Shown one piece after another: positions 33,605 through 43,464 of a stretch of DNA of 64,000 nucleotides (the first letter of the stretch is position 1; every line of letters begins with the position of its first letter). Position numbers and translations under genes: made by a program. The DNA comes from Aplectana chamaeleonis (lineage: Eukaryota; Nematoda; Chromadorea; Rhabditida; Cosmocercidae). Location of the stretch: NCBI GenBank assembly GCA_029168955.1, contig JAPDOI010001751.1, positions 1 through 64,000 on the forward strand. Reading direction: 5' to 3'. The notes below the pieces were generated by a model, which was given only the letters and a program-made list of their open reading frames with translations, did not search any database and was not told the origin of the DNA.

Positions 33605-33864
33605 CCTCTGACCCATTTCCTCTGCGAAATCGCGAGTGTTACGAAGGGGTCGGAGCAGTGTTTGGGGCGATGGGGCATTTGTTGATAGCAGTGCGAGGGT
33701 TGGAAATCACCAGAAAATTGTTGACTCGTCAACCCTATCTAGGAGGATAGGGCAGACGAGACCCCGCTGAGACAACATTTATTGATTATCTCCAGCACTG
33801 CCATCATCAAACGCGCAATGCCCCATACCCTTCCCCAACCCCTTCGTGAGGCTGGGATCTTTCT
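33605..33864. repeat. Partial copy of the following foldback
   Basis: 33715-33800 (GTTGACTCGTCAACCCTATC, GAGACCCCGCTGAGAC, GATTATCTCCAGCACT) parallels 33983-34070 (CCCTCGCAAACCCT, GAAACCCCGTTGAAAC, GATTATCTCCAGCACT), a direct duplication spaced about 270 bp. Confidence 0.55.
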
Positions 33865-34143
33865 GGGGCGGCATGCACGTACGCGGATGGTTAAGTTGGA
33901 GTTAGGCAGGGTTTGGAGCGTCGGCGCGTTTGATGATAGCAGCGCAAGGGCTAAAAGGGGTTAGGCTAGCACTGGAAAATCGTTCCCTCGCAAACCCTTT
34001 GTAGGAAGGTGGGGTAGCCGAAACCCCGTTGAAACCCCAACTATCGATTATCTCCAGCACTCCCACAGAAATGATTAAACGCGCCGGCGCCCTAAACCCT
34101 GCCTAACCCCAACCTAACCCGCCGCGTACGTGCATGCCGCCCC
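33865..34143. mobile_element. 279-bp foldback MITE
   Basis: The ends GGGGCGGCATGCACGTACGC and GCGTACGTGCATGCCGCCCC are inverted. Inner pairs include GTTAGGCAGGGTTTGG / CCAAACCCTGCCTAAC variants and GGCGCGTTTGAT / TTAAACGCGCC. Confidence 0.7.
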
Positions 34144-34149
34144 TGCTCT

Positions 34150-34246
34150 CGACCAGCGACAGCGACAATGCATGTCAAGTATATCGATTTTTGGTCGATA
34201 TCGATGGTAAACGTTGCGTCACAACGCTCGTCGCTGTAAGTATGGC
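34150..34246. mobile_element. MITE family M, copy 6 (partial)
   Basis: Contains GACCAGCGACAGCGACAATG, the core ATCGATTTTTGGTCGAT and CTCGTCGCTGTAAGTATGG. The outer termini are degraded. Confidence 0.7.
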
Positions 34247-34479
34247 TGCAGACCCTATAAGAGCCCTGCAGAGTTTAAGTCGCGGCGTTTCTCGCAACGA
34301 TTTTAGATGCCGCGTTAAGGCTGACGCTCGGCGACCGGTCGCCGGTTGGTGCAAGTCTGTGGACCCCTATAGGGTACTGTAGCAATCGAAACTTGAGGTA
34401 GAGCGCAGATGACGGGGGCATAGGATTCAGATGGCTCCGAGCGGCTGCAGTCGCCAACAATTGTACGCTCGTTAAATAA

Positions 34480-35190
34480 GCAATTCTCACATATCGACAG
34501 TGTGGCATGCCGATGGCTACGCGGTACTCATTAGATGTAAAATCTGGGCCGGTTTACCCTGTAAAATATTGATACCGACCGGTTGCACTACGTCTGCTGC
34601 AACGCTTATTAATGCCTAGAGAGACCCAGTCAACCGGCTAACCCTAACGGAGGCTTTAGATGCAGTAGAGAGAGCGATGGACAGTATGTGACAAGAGAAG
34701 TGAATACGCCACTCGCATTCTCTACTTTTGTTTTTACGTCGTCATATTTCTGTTTACTCAGCAATTGATGGCTAGGTGTGGTTCGAACAAGTCACGGAGC
34801 AGTTCTTGCTGCCGCAAACATTGAGAAATTCTTTTGCTGTCACTCGGTGGTCTTTTCTCGAGCAATCGAGAGCGATGCCTTTTTTGTTTGACGATGAGAT
34901 GCATTAGAACCAACAATGATGTCATTGTGGATTGCTATGTTCCAGTCGGCAGATTAAGCAGAAATCGATCGAAGGCAAAGTATATCACGGGATCGCATGT
35001 GCCAGGGCAAAAGAGGTATACCACTAAATGGGTGTTTCGATCGTGCACTTCAGAGAAGAGCAAAATTGAACTGGCAGTACCTGCGAAACGATGAAGTGTT
35101 CGAAAAAAGAAGAGGACGCACCCAATACTACGGCGCGTCTCATACCAATACGAACGTATAGGAATTAAACAATTCCGAGAAAACAAAGTT
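34480..35190 (+). repeat. Duplicated segment D, copy 2 (uninterrupted)
   Basis: The counterpart of 32020-33190 without the 495-bp insertion: TATCGACAGTGTGGCATGCC runs straight into GGCTACGCGG. Diverged by many substitutions, so an old duplication. Confidence 0.65.
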
Positions 35191-35194
35191 CTTT

Positions 35195-35615
35195 GTCATC
35201 ATGACGTTCAAAAAATTCTGCAATCAAAATGAGGGCGGAGCACAGGACTTCGCCTTCATTTGTCGACTACATACAATACGTTTTATGATAACGTTGCAAT
35301 TTCGGGCCAGTTCAAACCTATACGCACACCTGCCAGAACCAATTTTTATTCTAGAAAATAGGCAACGCAGATGGAGTTCAAAAGCCTTCCGTTTCTCCAT
35401 GATTGTTAGAGAGTTCGAAGGATCAACGCGGCATACAGCTCATGAGGTCGCTTCTGGTGTATACCCTGATACTTCTCCACGCCTCGGTCGCCGTTTCCAG
35501 CTTCAGGGTTGAAGCAAACTGCCGATCATTATCTTGGAAATTTCTTTTTTAAATCCAAACGCCATCTTTCTCTGGCGTACTGAGTCGTCTACAACAGACT
35601 GATCCACCCACGCGC
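35195..35615. other. No supported gene
   Basis: A 103-codon plus-strand ORF at 35201-35512 lacks recognisable features or splice context. Confidence 0.35.
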
Positions 35616-35619
35616 CGGG

Positions 35620-36180
35620 GCTGACTCCGACCTATAGACTGGCAGCTTTCTGCCCAACTCAGGCAGTCGCGGTGGTCAGTGGCAGGGTTAAAACGCCCCT
35701 TCCTCAATGAAGTTGATCCGATCTGGCTGGTCGGCGGAGCTTCCGGCATGCTTCATTACTGCCGGAGTTTCCGTGGCAACTTGCTGCGGTGTCCGTACTG
35801 TTTTACTCTGATACTGTCTCGTGTAGAGCGCGGAAATGGCAGTTTGCAATGTACATGCTTCACTGAAATGTGTCGTGTTTGTGCTTATCACGGTAGACAG
35901 TGCTCGGGGTGTCGACGCTCTGGCGGGCGTCAGTGGCAGGTTGAAACTTCAATTCTGCTGCATATCAACCTGCCACCGACGCCCGCGACTGCATGTGAGG
36001 TAGATGTAGGTCGGTGGGAGGTGATCAGGCCGGCTTTTTGCTGCAATCAGGTGGGTGTAACGTCACATTGAGTGGTCAGTGGGAGGTGATTAGGCAGAGC
36101 TTTTTGTGTGAACGGGTCAGCTGTGACATGGCAATGTAGGGTCGGTGGAAGGTTGACATGCGGAAATTTCGGCACGAATG
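35620..36180 (+). repeat. Irregular GTCAGTGGCAGGTTGAA repeats
   Basis: At least five variants of GGTCAGTGGGAGGTGATCAG / GTCAGTGGCAGGTTGAA lie at about 35675, 35930, 36010, 36074 and 36140. One inverted copy (TCAACCTGCCACCGACGCCC) is at about 35966. Non-coding. Confidence 0.5.
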
Positions 36181-36189
36181 AGAGAGTTT

Positions 36190-36735
36190 TCGGGCCTTGC
36201 TTGCCCCTTTTTTCATTTCGAGCAAAAACACGCTACCTGCTTAAATCCTCTCAACCGGCCATCGACCCCCGCGACTGCATGAGAACGCTAAGCTGGCTTA
36301 TTCGAGCTTTTTATCGACAGATTAGAGTTAGAGGAGGAACAATTAGAGATTAAAATTAGAGGATCGACAGTTAGAGTTTGGCGAGACGTTGCGAAAATGA
36401 CACATCAACTGCTATTCCGCCCAAACCGCTAACCGAGATTCCGCTCGAAACGGCATCATGAGCGGCATGAGAAAACGAGAAGAACCAGTGCAGAGTTCAG
36501 GTAAACGACGAGGCGCTGTGCGTTTACCGTTGAGAGACCCACCAGATGGGCATTCTTGAAATCCTTTTCTTTCATTTTCATAATTGCTTCTCACAAAAAT
36601 GAGTTCCATGGTGTTTGTTTAGGTCTTCAGAAGTATTCCTTCTGTTCTTTGTTCTCACTGGAGTTTACCCTGAGGGCTTTTAAACCATGTGTTTGATAGT
36701 TGTAGGCATAAGACACAGCTTTGATAGCCCGTTTT
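36190..36735. other. No gene; short TTAGAG-rich stretch
   Basis: 36325-36380 repeats (A/G)TTAGAG units. 36370-36470 resembles 2020-2095 (GAGTTTGGCGA, AACGGCATCATGAGC), a weak dispersed repeat. Confidence 0.4.
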
Positions 36736-36739
36736 CCGA

Positions 36740-37560
36740 ACCCCCTGAATGTCTCAAACTATTACAGGAGATTCCCAAAAGTGGACATTTTCACAGCTCT
36801 GCCAAGAGAAAAAGGGTACACGAATGGCAACTTTTGGGGCGTTCAAAAAATGTCTGGGGTTGAGCTCAAAACCTTGTTAAAAACCAACGCCTGATTTCGT
36901 TCGAAGCTTCAAAATGGGGGAATTTCGCTGGTCAAAGGCGACTTTTGACAATTTTGAGAATGATACGATGAAATTGTCCTAAGACTTCTACACAGGAGTT
37001 ACTTGGGCTGCCCAACACAAATCTGTGGTAGGTTTATCGATTTTTTTGGATTACGGTATGTAACAGTGGGTATACGGTATCTAAGTCAAAGCTTCATATT
37101 TGACTCAAAATTTCTCTGTGGGTGTTATTTAGAACACTGAACACGAATTTGAGCTCCACTTTTCGATTTTCAAAATTTGAAGGTAACGCCACTCAAAAGG
37201 CATGATGCCTACAGTAGCCTACAGTAACCCTAAGTCTGGCGAAAACAGACCCCATAATCGGGTTCAGCGCCCTAAATACCCCCTGTTGAAGGTTTTGAGC
37301 CGAGTTAGAATTTTTTTCTGAACACTTCGATAATTCCGTGAAAATTCTCTTTCCTTTTTGTGAAGCCTTTTTTGGAATACTCGCAGTCATTCAGGGAATT
37401 TCAAGCACGGGTCGTTTATGTGCTGTCAAAGACCTACAGCAACGATAGTATGGCTTTGAAAATCACCACGGGGTGTTCAAAGCAGTCCCTACTCAGATGT
37501 GAGCCTTTCATTTGAAACTGCTCCATTTTGAGTTCTCTGCAGTTTTCTGCCTTTCCCGCG
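36740..37560 (+). repeat. Dispersed repeat family R
   Basis: Carries GGGCTGCCCAACACAAATCT, GTGGGTATACGGTATC and GTTATTTAGAACACTGAACA, the same ordered phrases as at 14330-14500 and 41100-41240. No conserved frame. Confidence 0.5.
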
Positions 37561-37620
37561 CTATAGGCCGAATTTCAGATGCTCCTAGCTGGGCCGTAGT
37601 GTAGGATTGTTGAATTTAAG

Positions 37621-37626
37621 TTTATT
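37621..37626 (-). terminator. Polyadenylation signal overlapping the stop codon, gene 3
   Basis: AATAAA on the minus strand at the position equivalent to the signals of genes 1 and 2. The stop codon now used by gene 3 (37622-37624) lies inside it. Confidence 0.7.
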
Positions 37627-38081
37627 TGATTTCGAGCGAATTTGTACAAAAACATATAACAAACATGAGCCTTTCGCTAGTTCGTAAAGTATTTATATCC
37701 CGTACCCTGAGTCCGAAACCACCATAGCCTAGTCCATAACCGCCGTAGCCGAGTCCACCGTATCCGAGTCCACCAAAGCCCAGGCCGCCATAGCCAAACC
37801 CACCATAGCCCAGACCGCCGTAAAGACCACCAAGGCCGAGTCCACCGATGCCGCCATACAAGCCACCCTGAAATGAAGATAGATGATCAGATGGTTTTCG
37901 TTTTTATTGAGGGATTCGTGTCCATACTCACGAAGAATTGGGCTTCTATCGTTGTTACATCGTTTCCCAAGATTAGAAGAGCCGCAAAGAGAACCCTGAA
38001 AATTGTCTCAATGGCTGTGGTCAGTTCTGGGAAAACAATATGTTTAAAAAAAGCAAGGGCTCACAATGATGACGAATACAT
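37622..38081 (-). CDS. Secreted glycine-rich peptide, gene 3 (C-terminally extended by frameshift)
   Basis: Exons 38065-38081 (17 nt), 37932-37995 (64 nt) and 37622-37867 (246 nt) give 108 residues. The signal peptide MYSSSLVLFAALLILG is followed by NDVTTIEA and a cleavage site like that of gene 1. About 50 residues of GGLGYGG/GGFGYGG repeats follow. Compared with gene 1, one extra base (37708; A in the coding sense) lies just before the ancestral ending, so the frame misses the old stop and runs about 30 residues through the former 3' UTR. The tail is basic and non-repetitive (RVRDINTLRTSERL, then a Cys-containing hydrophobic end). It stops inside AATAAA. Either the copy makes an extended product or the extra base is a sequencing error. 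The promoter is intact. Confidence 0.78.
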
Positions 38082-38131
38082 TTTAGTTGTGACGCAGGTG
38101 ACGATGTTGCTTTCTGGCGGTGAATTTGTGG

Positions 38132-38139
38132 TTTATATA
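38132..38139 (-). promoter_or_regulatory. TATA box, glycine-rich gene 3
   Basis: TATATAAA on the minus strand, 51 nt upstream of the ATG, followed by a leader resembling gene 1 (GTGACGATG on the plus strand). Confidence 0.75.
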
Positions 38140-38227
38140 CACAGCCCTTATGACACTGATCACATACTTTTTTCGCACTTCTCAACTTGTAGCCAGCTCA
38201 GAAAAACAGAAGTGTTTGTCGACTCTC

Positions 38228-38310
38228 AGGTTTTTGTGATGTCATTGAGGTGAAATGGAGATAGGATTACACGTTCACCTGCTATGTAGCTTGCTGTGAA
38301 CCAGTTTCCA
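38228..38310 (-). promoter_or_regulatory. Conserved upstream promoter block, gene 3
   Basis: Contains GGTTTTTGTGATGTCA, GGTGAAATGGAGATAGGATT (GATA core at 38260-38269) and CTGTGAACCAGTTTCCA. Homology to the gene 1 upstream region extends to about 38470, so genes 1 and 3 come from a duplication that included several hundred bases of promoter. Confidence 0.65.
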
Positions 38311-38739
38311 GGATTTCCGTTTGCTCGGATGTTAATAGCTCCGGAACGAGCTGGAACAACATTCATGTACACGCTTGCTCAGTTTACCTAGTTTGATCAA
38401 GATCAGTTTTGCTCTAAACAATACTTTCCTGGAAGACATTCAAACGGCAATAGTAAATCACTGCCTTGAAGGCACAGTACACTCTCAAATACAAGTTTTG
38501 TAATTTTCGTTTAAATGCAGTGGTCGCGATGAAAAAGGTTGTTGAGAAAACCATGAAAATCAGGTTGGTTCGCAAAGCGCTAAAAGGCTATGAAAGTTAT
38601 GGTGCAAGAAACGGGCTATGATTAGAGGTATTAGGTTCCTAAGTTGATGATTAATGCACACGTGCACAGCTCCACCCAAAAGATCGGAGTCTCATGCGTT
38701 TATAGTCAAAATTCATTGACATTACAGGCACAGTTCAAC

Positions 38740-38960
38740 CTCAGAAGCGTTTTCATATTTCCCTGCCTTCTTTGAGAACGGTCCTAAGCTGATTCCAATG
38801 ATGTCTCTGGAATCGTATAAGACCCCTGGGAACGGAGTTATGGTCCCTCAAAGATTGAGCCGCGGAAGCACGGTGAACGAGTTGCCCGTGGCTTGTAACT
38901 ACGGTCATTTGCATCCGACCCAAGGAGAGAGGTTGAGAATCAAGGCAAAAACAGAGCTAT
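38740..38960 (+). repeat. Dispersed repeat E, copy 1
   Basis: Shares with 60805-61000 the phrases TTGAGAACGGTCC, GATTCCAA, TCTCTGGAATCGTA, GTTATGGTCCCTCAA and GAGAGGTTGAGAAT in order. Diverged, non-coding. Just upstream at 38521 is a solo family A terminus (GCAGTGGTCGCGATGAAAAA). Confidence 0.6.
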
Positions 38961-38964
38961 TGAT

Positions 38965-39715
38965 CAGAAACCATTGAACATCTTGCCACTGCTGAGCTCA
39001 AAAGATCGTAAAAGGGGCGTGCCAAAGTGGCTTCCTGATGTGGGCGCCCCAAGGTGGCCTCCTCCTATATATCGCTTATTCGGAGGAATCGATAGCTCGC
39101 GCTTGGCGGGTGTTATATAGAATGGGTCCACTTCACAATTCTGCGGTCATATCAGATTTCTCCCCTGAGCTTTAACTGTCCCTTTTAGACGCGAAAATCG
39201 CGTTTTTGTATTGAATGATGGCCACCTTAGCTTACGTTGAATTTGATCGTGTAGGAATTGACCGCTAAGATAAACGACACCTACCAATGCAATCAAGCGA
39301 TTGGGATCGCTTATCAGTACTTTCTTGACTTGATTATTTATGTCATCACACTCTCGAGTGCTAATTTGTTCATGTCATGGGGCGGAATGGAGGCATGGGG
39401 CGTCTTGGTGACCTCATTTGCTTGTTTGCATCCGTTATTTTGCCATTCCCCGCTCATTTTGAAACGTTCTTGCGACACTGAGGCATATGATTCTTCACGG
39501 CTATCATTTTGCTGTGAAAAGATTACCATGAACACTGCCTTTGAGATGCCGATGTACCCTCGATGCCCGAGCAGCTCCCAGGGGGAAGCTTGGCAGTCCG
39601 GTGCCTGCGTTGCGGCTCGTTTTGATAAGAGGTGAACGGGTGGCCGTGTGATCCTCCGGCCCCGGCCCGGGCACCTGGTATTCGATGCGCTGATTATACA
39701 TGGGCATTCGACCCG
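38965..39715. other. No supported gene
   Basis: A small direct repeat (GGCGTGCCAAAGTGGCTTCC / GGGCGCCCCAAGGTGGCCTCC) at 39017-39062. ORFs at 39258-39751 lack support. Confidence 0.4.
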
Positions 39716-39721
39716 AGTTTT

Positions 39722-40160
39722 CGAATGAATGAATAATTCGAATACGGCCATTTCAAAAATTCCGAATAAATGAATATATTCGAATAAGGCGTTTTCAAAA
39801 TTCCCGAATAAATGAATACATTCGAATAATAACTTTTGAAAATTCCTGAGTAAATTAATACTTCCGAATAATGCCTTTTAAAAAATCCCGAATAAATGAA
39901 TACATTCGAATAAAGCCTTTTCAAAATTTCCGAATGAATGAATACATTCGAATAAGGCGTTTTCAAATTTCCCGAATAAATGAATACATTCGAATAATAA
40001 CTTTTAAAATTCCCGAATAAATGAATACATTCGAATAATGCCTTTTAAAAATCCCGAATAAATGAATACATTCGAATAAAGCCTTTTCAAATTTCCGAAT
40101 GAATCAATACATTCGAATAAGGCGTTTTCAAAATTCCCGAATAAATGAATATATTCGAAA
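39722..40160 (+). repeat. 42-bp minisatellite with four-unit higher-order structure
   Basis: About ten units of GAATAAATGAATACATTCGA followed by a variable AATAA-NGCC-TTTTCAAAATTCC half. The variable halves cycle as AAGGCG, AATAAC, AATGCC, AAAGCC, then AAGGCG, AATAAC, AATGCC, AAAGCC, AAGGCG. This gives a higher-order repeat of four units (about 168 bp) present a little over twice. A minus-strand ORF with a 14-residue period (YSNVFIYSG) is a by-product of the 42-bp period. Confidence 0.85.
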
Positions 40161-40179
40161 AGTCGACCATAACTCACTT

Positions 40180-41290
40180 AAAAATGGACGAAATGTGTTT
40201 TTCAGGTAGTTTTCGTGTTCCTCTCGGTAAGGCGAATGCAGTGGTATGCGTAGAAAGTGTTTTTAACTTCGATATGTTGTCAAAAAATGTGTATTTCCTT
40301 CTAAAACTCACATCGACAACAGGTCAAAACATGACAGATTTTTGCTATCATGACCGTCTGATCAGTTCATAAGAAGGGGTTTAGAGGCGCAAATGTGCAA
40401 TTTTCGATGAACTTCCAGAGTTAAATCTATCTTTTTGTAACACTATCGTATAGAACTAAGAGAATTCAATCCAAAAATGACTTCAGAATGGAAATTGGAG
40501 CACTATGAAGCAAGTTATGGCGTTGCGACGCTTTGTGAGCGCAAAAAACGCCGCAGAACACTTTCTTTGCAAAAAATTTGCTCGGTACTGTACTAATAGC
40601 CAAAGTGGCAGTCCCACATAAACTGTACTTTTCTAGAACCACTTTGAACGTAGGGCCCGAATATGCCCTTCACAGCTGCATAGTCACTCTGAATTTATTT
40701 AATATGTATTTTCCCCTTCTCGCGTACCTATTGTATCATCCGAAAACGCATAGTGATCTTTCGAAAATCCGAAAACGGTCAATCGTGTTCAGCGCTCAAA
40801 ACGACCCCCTGGACAAAGCTTGGGTAAAAGCACTTTTTTCCAGAGCTTCCACGAAGTGATACCATTTTCCACATTTACCAATTTTCGGTTGAGCGTTAAC
40901 CTAAATCAAGTAGGGCTTCAGAAAGCATTGAAGAAAAACATTCCAGATTTGACCTTAAATTCCCCTAGAGGTGATGGTGGTGGAGGGGGGGTTATTTTGG
41001 GGTGCTGATCACGAAGCTGAGCTTCCTTTGTCGATTGTCGACTAAATCCGTTCAAAGCTTCTCATCGTGAGGGAAATTTGATGGCAAAACGTGTTTTTTG
41101 ACGTTTTCATGAGCGCTACGATGTTGCTCAAATCGTTTCTTTGAGGGTCATTTGTAGTGCTCAACGCGAATCTGATGCAGTATATCGATTTTTTGACAGC
41201 TTGAAGTAGATTACGGTGGGTATGCGGTAGTTTGGTTAAATTTCTGCGAATTCGGTCGGAAACGAATCAAGTTCTTCACGAACCCGTTGA
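40180..41290 (+). repeat. Dispersed repeat family R, long copy
   Basis: Includes the 12040-12270-like block (40610-40840), GGGTTATTTTGGGGTGCTGA at 40988-41007, AGTGCTCAACGCGAATCTGA and GATTACGGTGGGTATGCGGT. No conserved ORF. Confidence 0.5.
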
Positions 41291-41299
41291 AAAATACGA

Positions 41300-41625
41300 T
41301 GACGATGCAGATGGCTTCATGGATTTCGATGACAGGCTACGGCGCGAGGTGTGATACAACCCAACATCGGTCCGACCCCCCACCCAAATCAAGCGATTTG
41401 CTCAGCCTCCCCCCCCCTGGGAAAAAGTGATGGCGACGACCGAGGGGGGGGGAAGTCCTCACTTCGCAATTTTTTATATTGAACGAGTTTTAGATCAAGA
41501 CTACATTGATCCATCGATTGTATCAATCACTCCTAATAATGCAATAAGTAAATGTTTTTTCCACGAAAGCAGGCAAAAACGATTCTCCAGCGACAATGAC
41601 ATCAAATGTTTGTTCAATGACCGAA
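41300..41625. other. No gene; G/C homopolymer-rich
   Basis: C- and G-runs near 41408-41456 (CCTCCCCCCCCCTGGG, GAGGGGGGGGAAG). A small palindrome (ATTGATCCATCGATTGTATC) at 41507-41526. 45985-46020 has related C-rich phrases (GGTCCGACCCCCC). Confidence 0.4.
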
Positions 41626-41627
41626 CA

Positions 41628-42566
41628 TTGATTAGTGCCCTGAGGACACATAGGTGCGGTTTCGGGGATGAAAATCTTATTTATTAATGAACTATCCGTA
41701 TGTGAAAACGCACCCAAATTTTCATGGCCACAGCTTTAAGCTGAACAGCGCTACATAGGGTGGGCGGAGCCTGTTTTCATGCCCTGAGGGCACATAGGTG
41801 CGGTTTCGGGCATGAAAACCACGTGTAGTAATCGGATATCCGGATGTGAAAACGCACCCCAAATTTCATCGACGAAGCTCTAAGCCGAACAGCGCTACAT
41901 AGGAAGGGGTTCATGAAAAAATGTTCGGGATTGTTGTGAAATATTGTGAAGTATTTCACGAAATTTGAATTAGGTAGTTTCGCGTTGCTACAACGTGCGG
42001 AAAACCTAGTCATGGGCCCAAGTAATTCATTTCATTCTTCTAACCGGTTAAAAACGGTCTTTGTAGACCCGTTTTTATCACACCTAAATCCATACAAATT
42101 AGGTGTGATACAATCGATTGTATCACACCTAAAAATGGGTCTTCAAAGACCGTCTTTAACCGGTTAAAAGACTGAAATTGATTAACTGGGTCCGTGAATA
42201 GGTTTTCTGCACGTTGTAGCAACGCGAAACTCCCTAATTCAAATTTCGTTAAATACTTGTAAATATTTCACAATCCCGGACATTTTTTCATGAACCCCTT
42301 CCTATGTAGCGCTGTTCGGCTTAAAGCTGCGTCCATGAAATTTGGGGTGCGTTTTCACATCCGGATAGCCAACTATTATACGTGGTTTTCTTGCCCGAAA
42401 CCGCACCTATGTGCTCTCAGGGCATAAAAACAAGCTCAACCCACCTCATGTAACGCTCTTGGGCTTGAAAAAATTTGGTTGCATTTCCAAATGCGGACAT
42501 TCGTATTCAAAATGTGGGTTCCGCGCCCGCAATCGCTCCTATGTGCCCTCAGGGCATAAAAATCCT
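41628..42566. mobile_element. 0.94-kb foldback element with perfect central palindrome
   Basis: Symmetric about 42115/42116, where 32 bp (TAGGTGTGATACAATC and its exact complement) form a perfect palindrome. Arms of about 310-335 bp carry AACCGGTTAAA, CACGTTGTAGCAACGCGAAA, CATGAACCCCTTCCTATGTA and CGAAACCGCACCTATGTG. Each arm is followed by a further tandem copy of the outer unit (41628-41780 and, inverted, 42423-42566), so the unit order is X-arm-arm'-X'. No transposase. Confidence 0.8.
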
Positions 42567-42597
42567 ATGCTTCAGGCGATATCGCATCTTGCACACG

Positions 42598-42640
42598 AGT
42601 CATTCATTCATTCAGTCATTCATTCATTCATTCATTCAAC
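42598..42640 (+). repeat. (CATT)n microsatellite
   Basis: About ten near-continuous CATT units interrupted by CAGT, followed by CAACGACTTTATTGTGG. It may mark the end of a decayed retroelement. Confidence 0.8.
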
Positions 42641-42702
42641 GACTTTATTGTGGAAATAAAGAAACACACATATACACGTATGTGAATGAGATTCTTTGTT
42701 AA

Positions 42703-43259
42703 AGGCATCGTACGCGCGAAAAACCGGATCTCATTTTTTCATGTTTTTGCGCAGGCGATTCTCTGACATACAGAATAAGAGTGGAAAGGCTCCACAAAAC
42801 CATCAACATTCGCAAAAAAAACTCGTTTCAAAACGTCTCGAAATATTCGCTTCGCACCCCTCCGTCAATTTCGGTGTGTCTGGTGCAATACGTTGGAAGT
42901 TTTTTTTTCGCAAACGTCGGATGATTTTTTTTGGTTTAAACTTATTAAGTGGGTCAATTTCTCTTGCCTTTCGTTCTTTGGAACTTATTCTGAAAAAGAA
43001 GTATCCATTGGGCAAGTTTGGATGCTAGAATTTCCCGAAATGAAAATTTCAACTGCTGGATCATCTGCGCCTGTGATGGCGCTTCTGTTCCTTGTGCTAG
43101 ATGGTTGGTGAAAACTGGTGGCGGATCGTCATTTTGAACCACTCCAACTTCAGAACCATATGTTTTTGAAGCGCAAAACTTCACCGACGTGGTCCACCGG
43201 GCTCATTCCTGAAAATGTGCTCGAAAAACGGAAATTGGTTTTCAGCGCGAACGATGCCT
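42703..43259. mobile_element. TTAA-flanked 557-bp non-autonomous element
   Basis: AGGCATCGTACGCGCGAAAA at the left and TTCAGCGCGAACGATGCCT at the right are inverted repeats, each immediately flanked by TTAA (42699-42702 and 43260-43263). TTAA duplication is characteristic of piggyBac-type insertion. No transposase ORF is present. A related terminus is at about 27156. Confidence 0.65.
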
Positions 43260-43264
43260 TTAAA

Positions 43265-43455
43265 GTAAAAACGATGCATAACAATGGCAGAAGTGAGAAG
43301 GGCACAAAATAAAAAATTGTTTTTGCAGAGAATTATTTTTTTTACAATTTGAATGACCTCTTCTCTCAAGAGACTTGAGGCCACCGCTTCTGGGACAAAG
43401 AAAAGCACAACATGCTGGAAAAACCCGTCGCATTGGATTATTAGTAATACCCTTT
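43265..43455. other. Short interval, no feature
   Basis: AT-rich. It may include the 3' UTR of the LINE that follows on the minus strand. Confidence 0.3.
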
Positions 43456-43464
43456 TAATCAGAG

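Noticed and set aside
39694..39966. 90-codon minus-strand ORF with 14-residue YSNVFIYSG repeats
   Set aside because: Fully explained by the 42-bp minisatellite. The frame breaks in units that lost one base.
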